From Hanleya hanleyi (taxonomy: Eukaryota; Mollusca; Polyplacophora; Lepidopleurida; Hanleyidae), in contig JAVTVY010018889.1 of assembly GCA_036873755.1 (NCBI GenBank), positions 1 through 64,000 of the forward strand: a stretch of DNA of 64,000 bases, given 5' to 3'. The notes below the pieces were generated by a model. The model saw only the letters and a list, made by a program, of their open reading frames with translations. It did not search any database and was not told the origin of the DNA. Positions 12,082 through 24,500 of the stretch are shown here, one piece after another (positions within the stretch are counted from its first letter, which is position 1; each line of letters begins with the position of its first letter). Both the position numbers and the translations under genes were made by a program.

Positions 12082-13676
12082 CAGGCCCTGCATTCTAGAA
12101 ATAAGACGGGGCTGATCAATAGGCCCCGTCTTGCAGGGTCACGGGGCTGATTTTTGGCCATCGGGGCTGATTTCAAATTTCACCACATGACAATGTATTA
12201 TTGGTCATATATCAACCAAACCTTTGTTTGGAAATAAATTTTATTTTGATGTCCAGTAGCCTACTCCTGTCCCATATACAATGCTCTACAAATTATTCTT
12301 GATTGTACAACATTCCCACCCACTTTAACATATTCTCCCAGGACATATCGCCCCCCCCTTTCACCCTCATAACATATATTCCCCCATATTTTCATATATT
12401 CAAAAGATCTTATAAGTACCGGTATCACCAAAAAAATAGAGGAATAAAAGAAAAACCCTCCATGTTGGTATTTTTATCTTTACTGAATCCAGCAAATCTT
12501 AATATTCTAACGACTTCTGCTGAAACCAGTTATTGTACTGATATTGTAGAAATAAGAATTGCCAATAATGTGTTTTGACTGCTGTTTTCAATTATCACTA
12601 AAATGAGTATCGTTTTAATTTATTAACTTGATATGCAAAACAATATATTCCAAGGATTTCCCCTCAGGAATGATAAAATTTCAAGGATTTTTAGTGAAAA
12701 ATACAAAATTTCATGTGGAATTCCAGTGCCTTCCATAGGGGGAGTGCACATATTTTCTGGAAAAGCCAGAAGAAAAAAATTGACAACTGGGGTTTTGTCT
12801 GCTGGTGTTTTGTCCGTTGGTGTTTTGTCCACTGGGGTTTTGTCCGTATCCCATAAAATGAAATGGGAAATTAATTTGAACATCATGGAGATCTGTACCA
12901 GCGCCTATCTAATTCGAGCAATTTGAGAAACGAGACGGGATCGTACAACGATTTGAACACGCCATTTCTAAAAAACGAAGAATTATTACTTGCTTGAATC
13001 TTGGGGGTTCATTGCAATGCATTCATAATAAAACAGTCGGGGAAATTTTGGATTTTTTTAGCGGAGAAATGGTACCGGTCGGTTAGACTTTGACGGCGAC
13101 TTGGACTGTGTCGTCGTCGATTTTGCTGAAAACGAAACCACTGCTTCAACAAACGCCATTTCAAGCCATAAAATCAGCAGATTTCTTTCGAAGTTGATGG
13201 AGAATATGTTTAAAATTGTCCTGATAAACATGATCAGGTCGACTGAACCGTAATCACGTTGCTGATTTTTCGATTCCCGACCTAGAAGTAGGTGCTTTAT
13301 TTGCTGAAAAGGTCGTCAACCGGCCGCCATGCCATGCTGCTCTACAGTCACGTCACACTTTACGGTATGCTGACAGTAGTCGCGCCGCTTTATGGTTGTT
13401 GTTGTAAAACGCAGCCTTCGTAGTGATTTCGTTGGAATTTGCTGATAAAATTATTAGACTCACACGATTTATTCAGACTCGGTCGGGTATTTCTTGGCCC
13501 AAGCACAAGTCGTCAAGACAGAAGACACAGTACTAGGATTAGATTTATTCCATGAAGATATGGGAATATACTCACTGGACTGATTTGACGGGGCCGATGA
13601 AAAATCCCCGTGAAAAGTGCTCACGGGGTCGATCACGGGGCCGGGGCCGATCGGCCCCGTCAAAATGCAAGGCCTG
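12082..13676. mobile_element. Nested TIR element H (CAGGCC ends), 1.6 kb
   Basis: The ends CAGGCCCTGCATT and AATGCAAGGCCTG are imperfect inverted repeats followed inward by GACGGGGC(T/C)GATC blocks. The copy is flanked by CCTTG on both sides (12077-12081, 13677-13681). The subterminal word CGGGGCCGAT / GGGGCTGAT recurs at both ends. Inside, an 18-bp-type repeat GGTGTTTTGTCCG..TGG occurs about four times at 12786-12850. No transposase recognised. Confidence 0.75.
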
Positions 13677-15762
13677 CCTTGGTTCGCTGGTATTGATGTT
13701 CCCGTCCTCTTCTGCACTCAGAATCCCTTTAGAATAGCATTAATCACTTCCGTAAATTCAATACTTATGTGTATCAGCAGACAATGCGCAGAAACATATT
13801 GCATTTGACATCATTCTCTCAAGTCGGAGCCCATTTCTGCTAGAATTTACTGGTTCTATACAAAATTGACGTTACTTTGTCAATCAGTTTTACGTATGGA
13901 ATTAAGTCATATATAGCAGATACTGGCCATAAAAACGATCTAGTTGACCTCGTGGCCAAAAGCTAGGGCCTTTGTTTTCCAGGAGGGTTTTTTAGTTTGA
14001 TTTTGATACTTAGATACCTTTCGCATTGACTTTAACTTGGCAGTCATTTTCGCGAATGCAACAATTTGATGTATCAAACGAGAAATTCGACATCATTCTC
14101 TTACACACAGACCTTGTTTAGTGAACTAGCCCCGAAATTTCGCACTTAAATCACCCGCTGAATGACTTAGTGACAAACATATTCGCGAATTGAGTATAGC
14201 GATATATTCATAGATACTGACTAGAAATGTTTCTTATTTGCAGAATTTGATTTAAAAAATAATAATAATAAAATTAGCAAACTTCGAAAAGGCTTGGCCG
14301 AACATGCCAGATGAGATGATATTTCCTAAGAATGAAATAGTTAATCATTTATATAGAAGGAGCAAACCATGTCTTGGTATTGACTTGCTGTGTGGGAAAG
14401 AGTGGCAAGGTATTAAGTTTACAGATGATAACAAACGTAAATGCAGAAACTTAATTAATTATTCTAATCGGATATCAAGACTGTAACAGGCCTCAATTTG
14501 AATAGTGAAAAAGTGTCAGTATGCCTCCTGGACAGTTCGATAAAGTTTTAAACCCCATTCCATAGTTTCACAGATGAAAGTGATAGACCTGATACTAAAT
14601 TCATTGAAAAATAACTTTGAAGGAAATATAAATTTTCCATTTTGATCGGCAAAGTAAGCGAGAAGGGAGACTGAAGACAGCAGATTTCGCGCTATGACTA
14701 AATCCTCGAAATTTGTTTGGATTTCCAAATATTTGAAAGCCTTTTTGATTTGCCAAAAGCAACGACTGAACCGAATGTTTTGAAATTTGGCATACACGAT
14801 ACTTGTACCAAGGCATTGTCAAAGCGATCATTGTGAGTCCGTCTGTCAATTCAGTATAGACGGCACGAACCAGTCAAAATCGTCGGATTTTGAAGGGAGA
14901 AAGTGAATATATATATATATATGGTATCAGACCTATTACGCAATTCCTACAATTGTGGGTTACAATTTGAAAATTACTTCCTTTGGCATGATAACACTGG
15001 CAGATGGCGCTTTTTTCTACAATTACGACTACCTCCGCTGATATGTCTTTCACTGTATTATTGCCACTGCCGCAGGTTTTGACTACAATGTAGTCATTTC
15101 TCACTTGTTTCTTCTTTCAGGAAATATTGAAGCTATCATATCTTGTGTATTCATTATGAGGCCAGAGGGTGCCCATATATTTTACGTAACTAAATGTCAG
15201 CTATAGGCCTATAAGGCTGCAGATATCCTTGAAAAAAAAAGTTGTTGAAAAGCAATTTTGATGGGTTTTTTTCTCAGCCAAAAGCTACATCTTGCGTACA
15301 GAAATTCGACAAAGTTAATCATGCAGTCATATTTATTTCATGTTAGCTAACAATTATAAACAACTATTCCTGGAAAAAAAACAGCTACCTTTTGTAGTAC
15401 TGAGTACGAAGTCGGCCGCCGAAGCCAGATACTATCTTTGTCAGAACAGCACATTCCAAATGTTAGGTACTAAGTTATTCATGCCTGTCAAAGTGTCGGT
15501 CACCTGTGAAAAAAATATTCGCAGGCTTGAAATGAAGGCGGACATGTATAATGGATGTGTAATTTTCAACTATAGGTTTGAAATTTGTTTTCAGTTATCC
15601 CTATGAAAATGTTTGCATAATTGAGTTTCTGAACCGAAACTATGAAAACCATGGAAATATTGAGTTTTTCAGATTATTGGCGTTTTGAGTTTTTGAGTTT
15701 ATTGAGTTTTGTGAAATTCTCAAATTGAGTAGATGAAAGATTTTGGGCTAGAATAACCCCTG

Positions 15763-16199
15763 CATGTATATGTTAAAATTGTATTTATTTGCTTTGGTTG
15801 TCATTACAGGTCTTCTTTTCCAACATCCTTGATCAAGACAAGGTGACAGGTTGAATCAAACTCCCTCGTTGGTCAATATCAGTGCACGAGTGCGTTCACG
15901 GTAACCTGACAGTTTGTCTTTGAGCCCACAGATGATCCCATTGGATCAAGTGGACATTGCACACTCTCTTAAGATAAGCACCACACGTTTCAATGGCAAC
16001 CATAACAATAACGTGTAACAGGATGCCTGAGAAAATATATTACAGCACAGGCCTGTAAGATTGTTATGGTAAGCGATCTCATAGATGTAAAATGCTGCTC
16101 ACAAGGCATTTGAGAAAGGTAGGTAATAGACCAGCTGGTAACATCACAAGCTATGAATTTTATTACATGGCCTTACCCTAAATAATTCGGGTCGGAATT
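15763..16199. other. No feature seen
   Basis: Unassigned DNA between two transposons with no exon, RNA gene or clear repeat. Confidence 0.4.
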
Positions 16200-17855
16200 A
16201 GTGACCGCCATGACAGGTCAGGCTGGTGACAAGGGGTGTAGAATAGGGTGTACCGACAGTATCCCCACTCGACATTTTCCCCACCGACATTTTCCCCAAC
16301 AACATTATCCCCACCCGACATATTTTCCCCATGCGACATTTTCCCCCCTCTAATATCGTGCGATGTGGATCCAGTCGCGTACCAGAAAATTTGCCGGAAA
16401 AAAAAATTCGTAAAGTGCAAATTTGTCTTGTCAGTGCTCTGTTTGGGGGTATTAAATATAACACTGCATGGGACTGCATTTGATGTCTGAAATGGATCAC
16501 CGTGCGCTGTATGACAGTAGTAATATCATAACAATGATATCATAGGTGAGAGGGATTATAATCACCTTGTTACAGGAGGATGAACAAAAATTATTAATAC
16601 TACAAGCTGAGAGGGATCAGTGATTATATTCGACCTTTTTTTAAATAAATATATGAAAGAAAATTAAGCTCTAAGATTGAAGTTTTATTGAGTATTATGA
16701 AAAAAAACAGTTCCCGGGCATGGCCGGTTAATATCACACAGAGTGCTGATCTGTTTGGGACATCACATGCAGTCAGGGATTCCGCCAGAAAAAAATCTGG
16801 GTCCGCAAATACGAGGGAGCGAAGCGACTAAGTCTGAGGGAGCGTAGCGACCGAAGGGGGGAAGAGTCCGAGAGGGGGTTTCTTATAAGATTTTGTATAA
16901 TTGCCGTTTAAATTGATGCCCTGAGAGAGCGTCTAGAGATGGATTTTATTATAAAGATTAACAGCAGGAACGTCTGTTTAAAGTCTATTTACACTCTTTG
17001 CTACGTATGTATTACCGCGATAATTTGAACTTGAAAACAGAAATCTTCCGGGACGGTCGCTAACCGAGCCGACACGCGGACGTTGTGGAGAGCACATGAA
17101 CAGATTTTTATAGTCAGAGCTGAAAAACATCATGGCAAACAAAATTATGCCCTCAGATGATCTAATAATATACCCGAATGGTGACAGTTGTTAACTTGAC
17201 CTTCCAGAGCTTCTACTTTCATTTCCGTGGCCTGCGCTGGAAGAGCACTAACACAACAAATCTGGCTGGATGAACAGACTGTAGTCGCAGACTGTTAGCT
17301 GGAAATGGATTGCTATCATACCTTGGGAAGCGGGAAATTTTCCACGTGCTTCAGAGAAACGTCAGGTCATTGTCCTAATTCCGGCAATTGCCATCTTTTC
17401 AAATGTGAATTTCCACATGTGTTTTCATTGATATTCACGAAGGGAAGACTTGGAGGGATAAAAAGTAACATTTTAAACCTTTAGCTACCATTTTACTTCT
17501 GAACAAGCGGACCAAAAGGGGGATTTTTATTTCATTCAGTGGGGGGAATGGGTCCGTTGACGGACCCAAATAGACCCTGGCGGAATCCCTGGCAGTACTA
17601 GTTTTATATTACCCGCAACTAGGGCATGCCTTCTGGCACATAGATTACAATTTTTTCCGTCAAATTTATGACCTTTCACAATATTAGGGCGGGGAAAATG
17701 TTGGGTGGGGATATTGTCGAGATACCGTAATGGATTATGTCGTTGGGGAAAATGTTGGTGGGGAAAATGTCGGGTGGAGATAATGTCACTGTTGAGCCTT
17801 GTTTACACCCCCTGTACCATTGTTACGCGTGTAACCAGCCGTCATGGCAGGTACT
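16200..17855. mobile_element. TIR element J with GACATTTTCCCC words
   Basis: The left end AGTGACCGCCATGAC pairs with the right end GTCATGGCAGGTACT, and inside each end lies an array of the word GACATTTTCCCCACC (16262-16350; its complement GGGGAAAATGT at 17692-17780). The two arrays are in inverted orientation. I saw no target duplication. It is interrupted by element B. No coding capacity recognised. Confidence 0.6.
16774..17591. mobile_element. TIR element B (CAGGGATTCCGCCAG ends), 818 bp
   Basis: Perfect 15-bp terminal inverted repeats CAGGGATTCCGCCAG / CTGGCGGAATCCCTG are flanked by the duplication GCAGT (16769-16773, 17592-17596). GGGAGCGAAGCGACT and GGGAGCGTAGCGACC repeat near the left end. 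GGGTCCG and CGGACCC follow inside the ends. It is nested in element J and nonautonomous. Confidence 0.9.
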
Positions 17856-18512
17856 CCCACACCACTTGGCTTCAATCAATATTCATTCCTGGCTTGTCTC
17901 CAAAATGCAATAATATAATCGAACCAGATCTAAATGTAAGGGCTCTACAATGAATCCATTCCTCAAACGCATATGGCACCCTCAAATATGTTCTGAGAAT
18001 CTTCCTCAGGGAAGAAGTTTGGGCTACATGTTTTGCAGAATCAATGACCTCCTCATCCGAGATCTGAGATGGGAAATTGCAAATGCCAAATTGGCTAAAA
18101 ATAGATTTTTTAAATCTGGGTCAAACGTGTGAGCTCAATATCCAATAACAAAAGCATGTGTTTGCATCACAAATGTTGCCCATTTCTAGACAAAGAATTC
18201 AAGTTTAAAATTACCGCATTAATGAGAAAGCATTGATCGTGAAAATGCACGAATTTTACCTCTCATTTGGTGGTCGACTTGACATACTTCTTGTAGATTT
18301 TACACCGCCATAATGTAGATGACGTCATCAATGTGCGCGCCCGTGTCTGCTAAATAAATACTGAATGTGATCAGGCCCCAAATTAACTATTTTAAAAAAT
18401 ATAGTGTTTTATATTCATATGATTAATGATTCTGCGAGTTTGCAAATTATAACCAATAAAAACCTTTACCACAGCTTGCTGCCAGATAAAATTGTAAACA
18501 GTTTTTGCCGCA
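17856..18512 (+). promoter_or_regulatory. Presumed MKS1 upstream region
   Basis: This is the first unique-looking DNA upstream of the MKS1 start and is bounded on its left by transposon J. It contains a palindromic CRE-like site and a short GC-richer stretch (18330-18350) but no TATA box at a sensible distance. I did not find a convincing RFX X-box, the usual element of ciliary-gene promoters. The transcription start cannot be placed. Confidence 0.35.
18318..18329. promoter_or_regulatory. CRE/ATF-like palindrome GATGACGTCATC
   Basis: A perfect 12-base palindrome containing TGACGTCA, the full CREB/ATF consensus, 184 bases upstream of the MKS1 start codon. Use in vivo is inferred only from position. 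Confidence 0.45.
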
Positions 18513-18589
18513 ATGGCGGACTTGTATGAACCTGATTTTGGAACAGCGTATTACCGATCGAAAGATCCCATCAAAAATCTTAAAATCAG
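18513..18589 (+). CDS. MKS1: MKS1 exon 1 (start codon)
   Basis: Encodes residues 1-26, starting MADLYEPDFGTAYYRS. The ATG sits in a favourable context (GCCGCAATGG) and the residues match the conserved MKS1 N terminus (YRSxDPI.NL.IR). The donor is AG|GTATAA; the exon ends after two bases of an Arg codon. An earlier noncoding exon cannot be excluded. Confidence 0.9.
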
Positions 18590-21500
18590 GTATAATGCCT
18601 GTGAAAAACTGCATGCTCCTTAATCAGTGTTGTTTATATTCCTCGACCGACATTATATCGGCTAGTTTATTGAACAGAATCTGCATCCGTTGATGTAGAT
18701 AACATACGGTTGTTGTTGTTGTTGTTGTTGTTTCAGGCTTGGGTGTACCATGGGTGCAGTCCACAGTAGACCCCTCGTTGCTTGAAATTTGGTATAGCCC
18801 TTCCGTCTTTCTGAGCTGCCAAACCATCCAGAAATCCCCTATAAAAGTATATATTTTCTTCATGGAAATGCTCATACCATTAACAGGTTTAGGACAAAGC
18901 CATTTCGAGCTTTTTTAGATCCATCGGGCTTTTTTAGCTCGATCGAGCTTCAAAAATGTCACTTTTACTCGTACTGATGATGGGATGTCCAATTTCCGTG
19001 GCGAAGCTGGCGTTCATAGTTGTACCAGGCTGAGCCGAACATGAGACAAGTTCAAAACCGAAACAATCTCCCTTGTTCACAATTGCGTTGTTGTTATATT
19101 TCATATCAAAATATTCTTATGATGCACACTCAACAACGTTTTCTCACCTCTTGTCTTCTCATCAACACTTTATATCTCCTCATCGAACGTCCAACTTGCG
19201 GCCATCATGGCGCCTCGTTTTCACTATGATCTGGGAAGATCACATGATCGGATATGCCGAAATATGGATTTTTAATTTTCGAGCGGGTATGGTGGACCTG
19301 AATGGACATCATGTACATACAAACCAAACTTTTATTTGGGCAAATAAAATACTGTGGGTTAGTACAGTTCAAATCATGGGACAGTACATCTGGAATCCCA
19401 GATTTCATACTTAATAGTTGGTGGCATGCCTGAAGTGCCTGTTCATGTCGTGTAAACGTGGTGTGTGCGTTTTGACAGGAAAGGAACAACTACTGCTATT
19501 GGTTCTGATGACAAAATAATATATCTTTTATTCAACGAGTTTCACCACCAAGTAATCATTCTTTAGATGTGATTAGTAGTTCATTTTTTTATTCCATATT
19601 TGAAATTTTGGCTTGTATGTGCATTCAGGTCCACCATACCCGCTCGAAAATTAAAAATCCATATTTCGGCATATCCGATCATGTGATCTTCCCAGATCAT
19701 AGTGAAAACGAGGCGCCATGATGGCCGCAAGTTGGACGTTCGATGAGGAGATATAAAGTGTTGATGAGAAGAGGTGAGAAAACGTTGTTGAGTGTGCATC
19801 ATAAGAATATTTTGATATGAAATATAACAACAACGCAATTGTGAACAAGGGAGATTGTTTCGGTTTTGAACTTCTCTCATGTTCGGCTCAGCCTGGTACA
19901 ACTATGAACGCCAGCTTCGCCACGGAAATTGGACATCCCATCATCAGTACGAGTAAAAGTGACATTTTTGAAGCTCGATCGAGCTAAAAAAGCCCGATGG
20001 ATCTAAAAAAGCTCGAAATGGCTTTGTCCTAAACCTGATTAATTCAGCATACAAGCCAGTTATGCAAATTCAACCCTGGATAAATTTTCTTCCCTCGGAA
20101 CATACTCCATATTTTCTGGAAAATCTATTAAAATGACCTAAAATACACTATACTTCGTTCATTTGCTGGAAAAATCTTGATAATCGATTTCGATAAAAAA
20201 AATTCTCAGTGTTCCCCGTCTCGAGGCGAGATAAAAAAGCTATTCAAAATATGGGGTCGACCAGGCCGTTTTTTGTCACATATTCCATATGTAACATACC
20301 CCTATTTTTAACACCTGAAAAACGTACGAAACTGGGGCTGACGAAGGTTGACTTCGCGGCCCGACTCGCCATATAGCTCAACCGAGCCACCCATCCGCAT
20401 ATGTCATTTTGAAGGAATGGTAGTTCCCAGAAGCTTGGTACTGTAAATACTGGTTACCAAAAAGGGAAGGATAATTATCATATGGTCTGACCCGGGCACT
20501 CTGCTGTATTAAAATTTTTGAGGGGGGACCAATAATCCGAAACTATGGACTACTTCCCATGGCGTAGAACTGTCAGACCGCGCCATGGACAGTGTCCCTT
20601 CTGGACCATCAGGCATCCAGGACATTTCTCTCTGCAAACATTCCGCTTGGTCATTTCCCCCTTATACTATTTTTTAATCATGCCAAAAAAAGATGAAAAA
20701 AACACACACTCTATTGTTTTTGACAATATTTCAACTTTACACATTGTGTAAAACCATCTATGAATTGATGGGGAGTAGTAAAGAATAGGACCCATATTAA
20801 CCCGTGTGTGGAATGAGTCATGAATGAAGTTTTCCTCAAATCCTCACAATTACAACCGTTTTCCAACTATTCAATATTGGGAGTAGTAAAGAATCATTCG
20901 GGGAGGTTAAACGGTTGCAATTGTGAGGATTTGAGGAAAACTTCATTCATGACTCAATCCACACATGGGTTACTATGGTTGTACATGGCTTCTATTCTTT
21001 ACTACTGACGGTCGTCAGATATCACCAGGCCTTCAAGTGCCTCCTATATTTCCTATATTTTTTAGTCATTCCTATATTTTACTCAAAACCTCCTATATTT
21101 CCTATATTTTGACTTTTTCTCATGAAAACTTTCATCAATGCTCTGTAATGAATCAAACTGACATGAGGAAATACAGTTCAGAATTTTTTTTTCGCCTCGC
21201 TTCGCTCGGCAAATATGAAAACATTTCGATCTCTCTATTCTGAATCAAATAACAGAACAGGTCACCTGAAAAGACTAACACTATGACCGCAGTCAGTGAA
21301 AGTAATTGGATTAAAGTGATCGTAACCCCTCAAGTAAAGTTTCCATCAAATTAAAGACCATTGCGAACAGTGTCGGAAAATATTTATTGTAATTTTTTAC
21401 AATTTTATTACACAGAGTAAACTGTAAATAAAGCATGGTTTTCTATGGTGGTCTGTTGCAATCATATCTAGGTCCAGTGACGTCACACTGCCTTAATATG

Positions 21501-24500
21501 TATATATTTCAAACTTTGTATGCACTTTCCAATGCTTGATTCAAGCTTAAGGTGTGTATACTTTGAGTTTCAACACAGACTCGCTGTTCCAATGTGCATG
21601 TTTCACCAAAATCGGGGAAATTAAATGCAAGATTCCATTTGACTTGACACTTATGAGTTACCATCCCCCAGATTTTGGTGAAACATTCACATTGGAACAG
21701 TGAGTCTGTGTTGAAACTCAAAGTATACACACCTTAAGCTTGAATCAAGCATTGGAAAGTGCATACAAAGTTTGAAATATATGTATTAAGGCAGTGTGAC
21801 GTCACTGGACCTAGATATGATTGCAACAGACCGCCATAGAATACCATGCTTTATTTGCAGTTAACTCTGTGTAATAAAATCATAAAAAATTACAATAAAT
21901 ATTCTTCCACAGTTTGCAATGGTCTGGAACATACAATGTAGTACAGACCTATCTTACACTCCTTTATTTCCTATATTTTCCTATATTTTATTCAGAAAAT
22001 TCCTATATTCCTCCTATATTTTTTGCAAATTTCCTCCTTTTTTTCTCCTATATTTTCACTGTGAGTCACTTGAAGGCCTGTATCACATCAATTCATAGAT
22101 GGTTTTCTCCATCTAATTCGTACTATGAGTCATTAAATTTTATAAGAGATTACAAACCAGGATTGTCTTTATTCTGTGCTATCTAATTTCTGTTTTGGTG
22201 ATAAACTTGATGAAGAAATGATGCAAATGACATCCGTATTTACACCATTGAAAAAACTATCGACCGCTTCAAGCACTTGGATTTTCATGAAGCGATTCAA
22301 ATATTTGCTAAACATAGTATTTTCACATGTGTTGATTTTCTGACTATTCATCACAATTGGTGAAATTTAATTTCCTTACTGCAAACATTTTCTCCGAAGC
22401 AATTTCTGACAGCTACGCTACGAGGGAGTTAATGTGTGGCCCTTGTTCGTCCTGTAAATTTCACAATACCTCATTCAAACTTGTTATATCTTGGCTTTGA
22501 TTGCATCTATCGTTTAATGAAACATAGACAGGAAATCACACAGTTGACAAACGTCAGTTTTCCCACCACACAATGGACACAAACAAATTTTGCGATGTGA
22601 AGCGCCGACAACAATCATCTCTGCATGTGCTCTGTTTTGTTCTAATATAGTTATCATAAAGACTTACTCTTTCCGGTTTTGTTAAATATTTTATTGTGAA
22701 TGAAAATATTTCTTACGAATACCCATGCACGAACTTACCAAAATTCCAGCAATCAAAAATTCTTTGGAATTACACCGCGCATTTTTACACTAAGAATCAA
22801 AACATCGCTATCGCCATTCCATTACTCTATATGCTAAACAAATTTGAGAAACATTTAAATGGCATTAGGTAAAGTTTCGGAGATGAGAACATACCAGTAT
22901 TTAATTAATATTCAGAACGATATCATACTTCGACTTTTACTTGTAGTAAACTGTTACAGTACCGGTACCGTAATAGATATTCTCATACTTGAAACAAACC
23001 AATCGAAACGTGTATTGCCGACTGACACTCGGTTCTCTTGTACAATCCGCCGTTAATTCAACATTAATTTCGTGTCATAGGTCCGGGATATTTATTCAAG
23101 TCCTGGATGGTGTGTGTAAAATCATGCACAGTGAAGACCAAAAAGTCTATGACAGTGCGCTAATCTGTCTAAAACTTCGTGATACAATCCTACACAAATT
23201 TGCCGTTGGTTAATTTTCAGGGTTCACAACAACAACGTCGACATACCGAACGACTCGAACATGGAATACTCTAATATGTGTATAGTTTTATATTTCCAGA
23301 ATATTCATTCAATTCCATGTCAGTTAGGTTTCATAATATAGATCATAGCTAATACTGAACAAAAAGGAAGGAATACGTTCAATGTTTTGGCCTACTTTTA
23401 CGATGTTATTATGGACGCGAATTTACGGACGTCAGCTCAAAAATCTGCATGATCGTGCTGAACTTGTCACTCGATAAATATGCTCGACTTCCTCGAATAA
23501 AATTAGACGCCTTTATCAGGGTAGAGGAGATTTTCTGACATCATACACTGCATTTTATGGAAACTGATGAGATATCGAAAGTTAATACACGGTAATAAAT
23601 ACGATCACTACGACCACGGCGAAGCGGTCCGCCATTTTGGATTCTCCGTGAAAGTCGGCGCGACATTTAATTCGAACACTCGCGTTTTTCTAGAATTCGC
23701 TCAACAAATAATTCGAAAGTAGCCAATTTTTTGGAGTGCTGAGTTTCATCACTACATCGCGAATTAATAGGGAAATTACCGTACTCATTGTTTTCATTCA
23801 CAATGCGGCTGACCAGCAAATGCACGAATATAGGAATGCAACATTAGCAGCAGATAATGACTGCTCTGCAAACTTTGGGATGGTGGGATTTTTCTAGGTG
23901 TGAATTGGTTGTCTGAAATAATGGAATTTATTATTTAGAATACAACTTTTTAATGGCGCAATGATATTTATAAGAGTCCAAATTTAAGTATAAAGCAAAA
24001 TTATCAACAGTACTACTGGATTCAAACTGGTCAAAATAATGAGATGCAAATACCCACGCCAATTGGTTACACAGATCGGCAAAAACAGGGAGTGACCCCT
24101 GTGCGCTTCTGGGCATCCAAACTTGAAAAGTCCGGTTCGGAACGATGACAAAATGATGTGGAAATCATCCTAACAGGTTCTTTTTTATTCCATGATAGTC
24201 TTTGTTCCAGGGATGATTTGGTTCTCAACGAAGAGTAATAAATGCAGTAAAAGTAGTCGCTAATCGGTCACACTAGGCTAGGAAGGGGTCAATTTTCTCG
24301 GTGAAGGGTGCAGGTCATTTTGTTGTCATTCAAATAAAACTTGTCTTCATATAATTTTATCTCTGTCATTTTCTGAACGTAGCAATATTTGATCAGACTT
24401 GTTGGCAAAATTTGATTTTTGTTTGGGGACAATTTGACTCGATGTTGGGGACGAATTGACTCAAGTTGGGAACGAGTTGGTTGGGGACGAAATGAGCTGT

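Larger units (their letters stand above)
10129..15762. mobile_element. TIR element A, ATTGAGTTTT-word family, 5.6 kb
   Basis: The ends CAGGCGTTTTTCTAGCC (10129) and GGCTAGAATAACCCCTG (ending 15762) are inverted repeats flanked by CATGT on both sides (10124-10128, 15763-15767). The word ATTGAGTTTT recurs inside both ends (about 10170-10300 and 15610-15730). The interior carries a 221-bp tandem duplication (11203 and 11424), a GTT microsatellite and a nested TIR element (12082-13676). Blocks at 11203-11640 and 11820-11900 also occur in element E at 34128-34345 and 35385-35540. I recognised no transposase; short open frames at 14304-14486 and 15340-15606 have no evident family. Confidence 0.75.

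Noticed and set aside
19073..19901. Mirrored ORFs of 113 and 106 codons on opposite strands
   Set aside because: The same sequence is read in the two inverted arms of foldback element C; no coding signature.
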